Shown here one piece after another: positions 61,553-64,000 of a DNA stretch of 64,000 nucleotides (position 1 is its first letter; each line of letters opens with the position of its first letter). Below the pieces are notes generated by a model that saw only the letters and a list, made by a program, of their open reading frames with translations, was not told the DNA's origin and did no database searches. The stretch is from positions 124,001 to 188,000 of the forward strand of contig NZ_BAABCY010000032.1 in assembly GCF_039539345.1 (NCBI RefSeq), given 5' to 3'. The position numbers and the translations under genes were made by a program. The stretch comes from Snuella lapsa (GTDB lineage: Bacteria > Bacteroidota > Bacteroidia > Flavobacteriales > Flavobacteriaceae).

Positions 61553-62524
61553 TTACAAACTGTTTTCTTTTGTAAACTGAACCACTTCACTCAATTTACC
61601 AAAAGCTAAAGCCACCACTGTATCTGCTGCTCCATAGTAAACGGCCAGCTTATCCTCTTTTGCATCATGTAAAGCGGCACATGGAAACACCACATTTGGT
61701 ACATCGCCAACCATTTCATAGGTTTTGGCAGGCCCTAACAAATAAGGCTGCGTTCTATATTTTACCTTATCGGGCGCATCGGTTTCAAGAATAGCAGCCC
61801 CCATAGCATACCTAAATCCATTACATGTATTAATAACTCCGTGATATAGCATAAGCCAACCCTCATCTGTAAGTATAGGTATTGGGCCAGCTCCTATCTT
61901 TGTACATTGCCATGCACTGTCTTCAAAAGGTGTTGCTTTCATCACACAACGATGTTCTCCCCAATACTTCATATCTGGGCTATAACTTATGTAAATATCT
62001 CCAAAAGGTGTATGTCCGTTATCACTGGGACGACTTAGCATCGCATATTTTCCATTGATTTTCTGTGGAAAGAGCACGCCGTTTCTGTTAAACGGTAAAA
62101 AAGCATTTTCACACTGAAAAAATTCTTTAAAATCAAAGGTATAAGCAATCCCAATGGTTGGTCCGTGATAGCCATTACACCAAGTAATCCAGTAGCGATC
62201 CTCGATAAAAACTACACGCGGATCGTATTTATAATCTGAATCGATCATTTGCGTATTACCAGCTTTCATAACAATCGGATCATGGTTGATATCCCAATCG
62301 ATTCCATTTTTACTAAATCCGGCGAAAATATTCATCTGCACCGCCTTATTATCGCATCTAAAAACCCCCGCAAATCCATCTTCAAACGGTACGACCGCAC
62401 TGTTAAAAATACTATTGGACGACGGTATAGCATATCGGTCTATAATAGGGTTCTCGCTATAACGCCACATCACGTCATTACAATTTTCCGGTCTGTCTTG
62501 CCACGGAATGGAATTCATCTTCAT
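61553..62524 (-). CDS. GH130 beta-1,4-mannosyl-N-acetylglucosamine phosphorylase (GH130_2 type)
   Basis: The 323-residue product has no signal peptide, so it is cytoplasmic. It matches the gut-metagenome enzyme UhgbMP and its Bacteroides relatives as I recall them: IPWQDRPENCNDVMWR, SSNSIFNSAVVPFEDGFAGVFR, the general-acid Asp101 in YDPR, WCNGYHGPTIGIAYTFDF, FPFNRNGVLF-like block (FLPFNRNGVLFPQKINGKYA), MLSRPSDNGHTPFGDIY and GDVPNVVFPCAALHD. It phosphorolyses Man-beta-1,4-GlcNAc to mannose-1-phosphate and GlcNAc, the final step of N-glycan core use. It starts 1 bp after the symporter stop, suggesting that the transporter delivers its substrate. Confidence 0.95.
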   Translation of the reverse strand: MKMNSIPWQDRPENCNDVMWRYSENPIIDRYAIPSSNSIFNSAVVPFEDGFAGVFRCDNKAVQMNIFAGFSKNGIDWDINHDPIVMKAGNTQMIDSDYKYDPRVVFIEDRYWITWCNGYHGPTIGIAYTFDFKEFFQCENAFLPFNRNGVLFPQKINGKYAMLSRPSDNGHTPFGDIYISYSPDMKYWGEHRCVMKATPFEDSAWQCTKIGAGPIPILTDEGWLMLYHGVINTCNGFRYAMGAAILETDAPDKVKYRTQPYLLGPAKTYEMVGDVPNVVFPCAALHDAKEDKLAVYYGAADTVVALAFGKLSEVVQFTKENSL

Positions 62525-62525
62525 A

Positions 62526-64000
62526 TTAATTTTTATATTTTTTTACTTTATCTAACCAAGTGAACTTCAGAATAGCAGAAGTTATCAGAAACACACATAA
62601 TGCCACAAACATCTTAGGGTATTCTCTTACCATAAAATAGATAGGCAATAATATCATACTTGATTGCCATACGATACCTACAATACAATTTAACATATCA
62701 CTTGTAAAATCTGTATTCTTAGTAATGTTAGCATCGTCTTTCTTCAAGGTATTGTATACTGGTTTCCACCAGCCCCAAGGCCTCACATTCGCATAAAAAC
62801 TTTTTAACGTCTCCATATTGGTTGCTGGCGTTAGGAATGTCCCTAAAAAAGAGCCTAATAAAGACACTCCGAAGATAATAGGGAACATATAAATTGCTGG
62901 AATTTGAGCTAAGTCATACAACCAAGAGCCTACTTCAAAATTTGCTTTATTTTGATCTAGCAAAAACTGTAAAGTAGCTATAAACAATCCTGCTGTCATT
63001 CCCCAGAAATAGCCCCATCCGTTAAAGCGCCACCAAATCCATTTTAAAAAGTTAGCTGCCACGTAACCTCCATAAAGAGCACTGGTAATCCATAGTGTTA
63101 ATGAATTTATCGATTCTGCAAAGAACCCCATAATAACTCCTACAATAACCACTGCAAATGATGCAAGGTGACTTGCTCTTATATAATGCTTGTTACTTGC
63201 CTCTGGCTTAAAATATTTTTTATAAATGTCGTTTACAATGTAGGCTGGTCCCGAATTGACAAAAGCTGAAAATGTAGACATAAAAGCCGCTAACAAACCT
63301 GCTAGTAACAAACCTTTAATACCAACAGGCACATGATTGTTAATGACTTTTGGTAAAATAATCTCTAAATCACCAAGATTAAGCGTACTTGACACAGCCA
63401 TATCGGGAGCTATATAGGCCAGAGCCAAAACAACAATACCTCCTATAAGCAAATAACGGGGAATAAACAGAATTAAATTAGTAAAGCCACTCATATAAGC
63501 CGCTTCTTTTACCGACCGTGTCGATAAAATACGCTGCATATCATAACTTGGCGTAGGACCTGCAATACTTGCAAAAAAACCTTTAAAAAGTGACATTCCT
63601 ATAAATGCCCCAAACATCTTGTAGCCTTGTGTATCGATTAGATCGTTAAAGGCCTTATACTTTCCTGACCAGGAACCTTCCAGTTCCCATCCAAAAAACA
63701 CATTATTCCATTCTCTGGAAAGCACACTAGTTATTTCTACATCCGTAACGGTAACAAACGCATATACCGCTATTAGAAGGCCTGCCAAAACCATAATACC
63801 ATATTGCAATACCTCTGTGGCCACTACCGAAAACATACCGCCTTTAATGGTATACAAAGTGGTTAAGAAAATAATAAGTAAAGCATAACTTTGATCGGAG
63901 GTTAACAATACGCCATCATTAAACAATAGCGTTAAATCCCAAGGCAAAATAATGGTCATAAACTTTCCAACGCCTTCAAAGAAATAGGCAATAAAACCTA
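62526..64000 (-). CDS. Sodium:solute symporter (SSS family), partial
   Basis: The frame is open to the right edge; residues before the ATG at 63959 (GFIAYFFEGVGKF) continue the protein, so its N-terminus lies outside. The visible 491 residues hold about 11 transmembrane helices and SSS-family blocks: YTIKGGMFSVVATEVLQYGIMVL, FFASIAGPTPSYDMQRILSTRSVKEA (blocks SIAGPTPSYDMQRILST and KEAAYMSGF), LLLAGLLAAFMSTFSAFVNSG (key G-L-x-AAFMST, with A-x-V-N-S-G) and IVNDIYKKYF. These are inner-membrane sodium-coupled sugar or organic-acid carriers. Overlap-free 1-bp spacing to GH130 suggests uptake of Man-GlcNAc or a similar disaccharide. Confidence 0.92.
   Translation of the reverse strand, partial: GFIAYFFEGVGKFMTIILPWDLTLLFNDGVLLTSDQSYALLIIFLTTLYTIKGGMFSVVATEVLQYGIMVLAGLLIAVYAFVTVTDVEITSVLSREWNNVFFGWELEGSWSGKYKAFNDLIDTQGYKMFGAFIGMSLFKGFFASIAGPTPSYDMQRILSTRSVKEAAYMSGFTNLILFIPRYLLIGGIVVLALAYIAPDMAVSSTLNLGDLEIILPKVINNHVPVGIKGLLLAGLLAAFMSTFSAFVNSGPAYIVNDIYKKYFKPEASNKHYIRASHLASFAVVIVGVIMGFFAESINSLTLWITSALYGGYVAANFLKWIWWRFNGWGYFWGMTAGLFIATLQFLLDQNKANFEVGSWLYDLAQIPAIYMFPIIFGVSLLGSFLGTFLTPATNMETLKSFYANVRPWGWWKPVYNTLKKDDANITKNTDFTSDMLNCIVGIVWQSSMILLPIYFMVREYPKMFVALCVFLITSAILKFTWLDKVKKYKN

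Noticed and set aside
1..64000. CRISPR arrays, tRNA or rRNA genes, insertion sequences and integrase or attachment sites
   Set aside because: None was seen: no spaced direct repeats, no transposase or integrase frame and no cloverleaf-like sequence was recognised.

Overview
The window is AT-rich DNA from a member of the Bacteroidota, most likely a marine or soil Flavobacteriaceae relative. The evidence is two SusC/SusD pairs, a hybrid two-component regulator with a periplasmic propeller sensor, many short-spaced lipoprotein genes, several start-proximal sequences fitting the Bacteroidota -7 element TAnnTTTG, and the absence of strong Shine-Dalgarno sequences. No rRNA, tRNA, CRISPR array or insertion sequence was seen. 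All calls were made by eye from motifs and remembered family features; no database search was run.

Region 1 (1-11.2 kb) is a small polysaccharide utilisation locus (PUL): a GH109-type exo-alpha-N-acetylgalactosaminidase, SusC, SusD and the start of a further lipoprotein (cut by the window edge) on the minus strand, with a divergent SusR/HTCS-type hybrid histidine kinase on the plus strand. Region 2 (11.2-14.0 kb) is threonine catabolism: an Lrp/AsnC regulator divergent from SDR-type threonine dehydrogenase and kbl.

Region 3 (14.1-24.4 kb) is a hexuronate system: an operon SDR mannonate oxidoreductase - uxuA - uxaC - dctP - dctQ - dctM, a divergent LacI regulator, and downstream of it a tandem-DUF1080 lipoprotein plus a Tat-exported Gfo/Idh oxidoreductase. 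Two nearly identical 14-bp palindromic sites, one at each promoter, tie both operons to the LacI protein. Imported or released glucuronate would go through fructuronate and mannonate to 2-keto-3-deoxygluconate; the kinase and aldolase for that product are not in the window.

Region 4 (24.5-64 kb) is one co-directional minus-strand array, a large N-glycan PUL. Read in the direction of transcription it holds a sodium:solute symporter (cut by the right edge), GH130 mannosyl-GlcNAc phosphorylase, CBM9-like protein, GH18, a GHL10-like lipoprotein, GH92, aspartylglucosaminidase, GH20, a tight five-gene 'planctomycete-type' module (PSCyt1/DUF1549/DUF1553, DUF1501, NHL, a small discoidin-like lipoprotein, DUF2231-cytochrome-LRR), GH92, GH29, GH92, a DUF4838 protein, a CRTAC1/ASPIC-type FG-GAP protein, an EEP-family phosphoesterase, SusC, SusD and a haem-motif VCBS protein. 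The enzymes cover every main bond of a high-mannose or core-fucosylated N-glycan: mannose trimming (three GH92), core fucose (GH29), terminal GlcNAc (GH20), the chitobiose core (GH18), the Asn-GlcNAc bond (aspartylglucosaminidase) and Man-beta-1,4-GlcNAc (GH130). No regulator of this array lies inside the window.

The parts most worth following up are the haem-containing planctomycete-type module embedded in the glycan locus, a GH92 with GNQP where its neighbour has GNEP (a change I recall from mannose-1-phosphate-6-mannose hydrolases), a C-terminal domain shared by four proteins of the locus, and the shared LacI operator that links a putative keto-sugar pathway to uronate catabolism.
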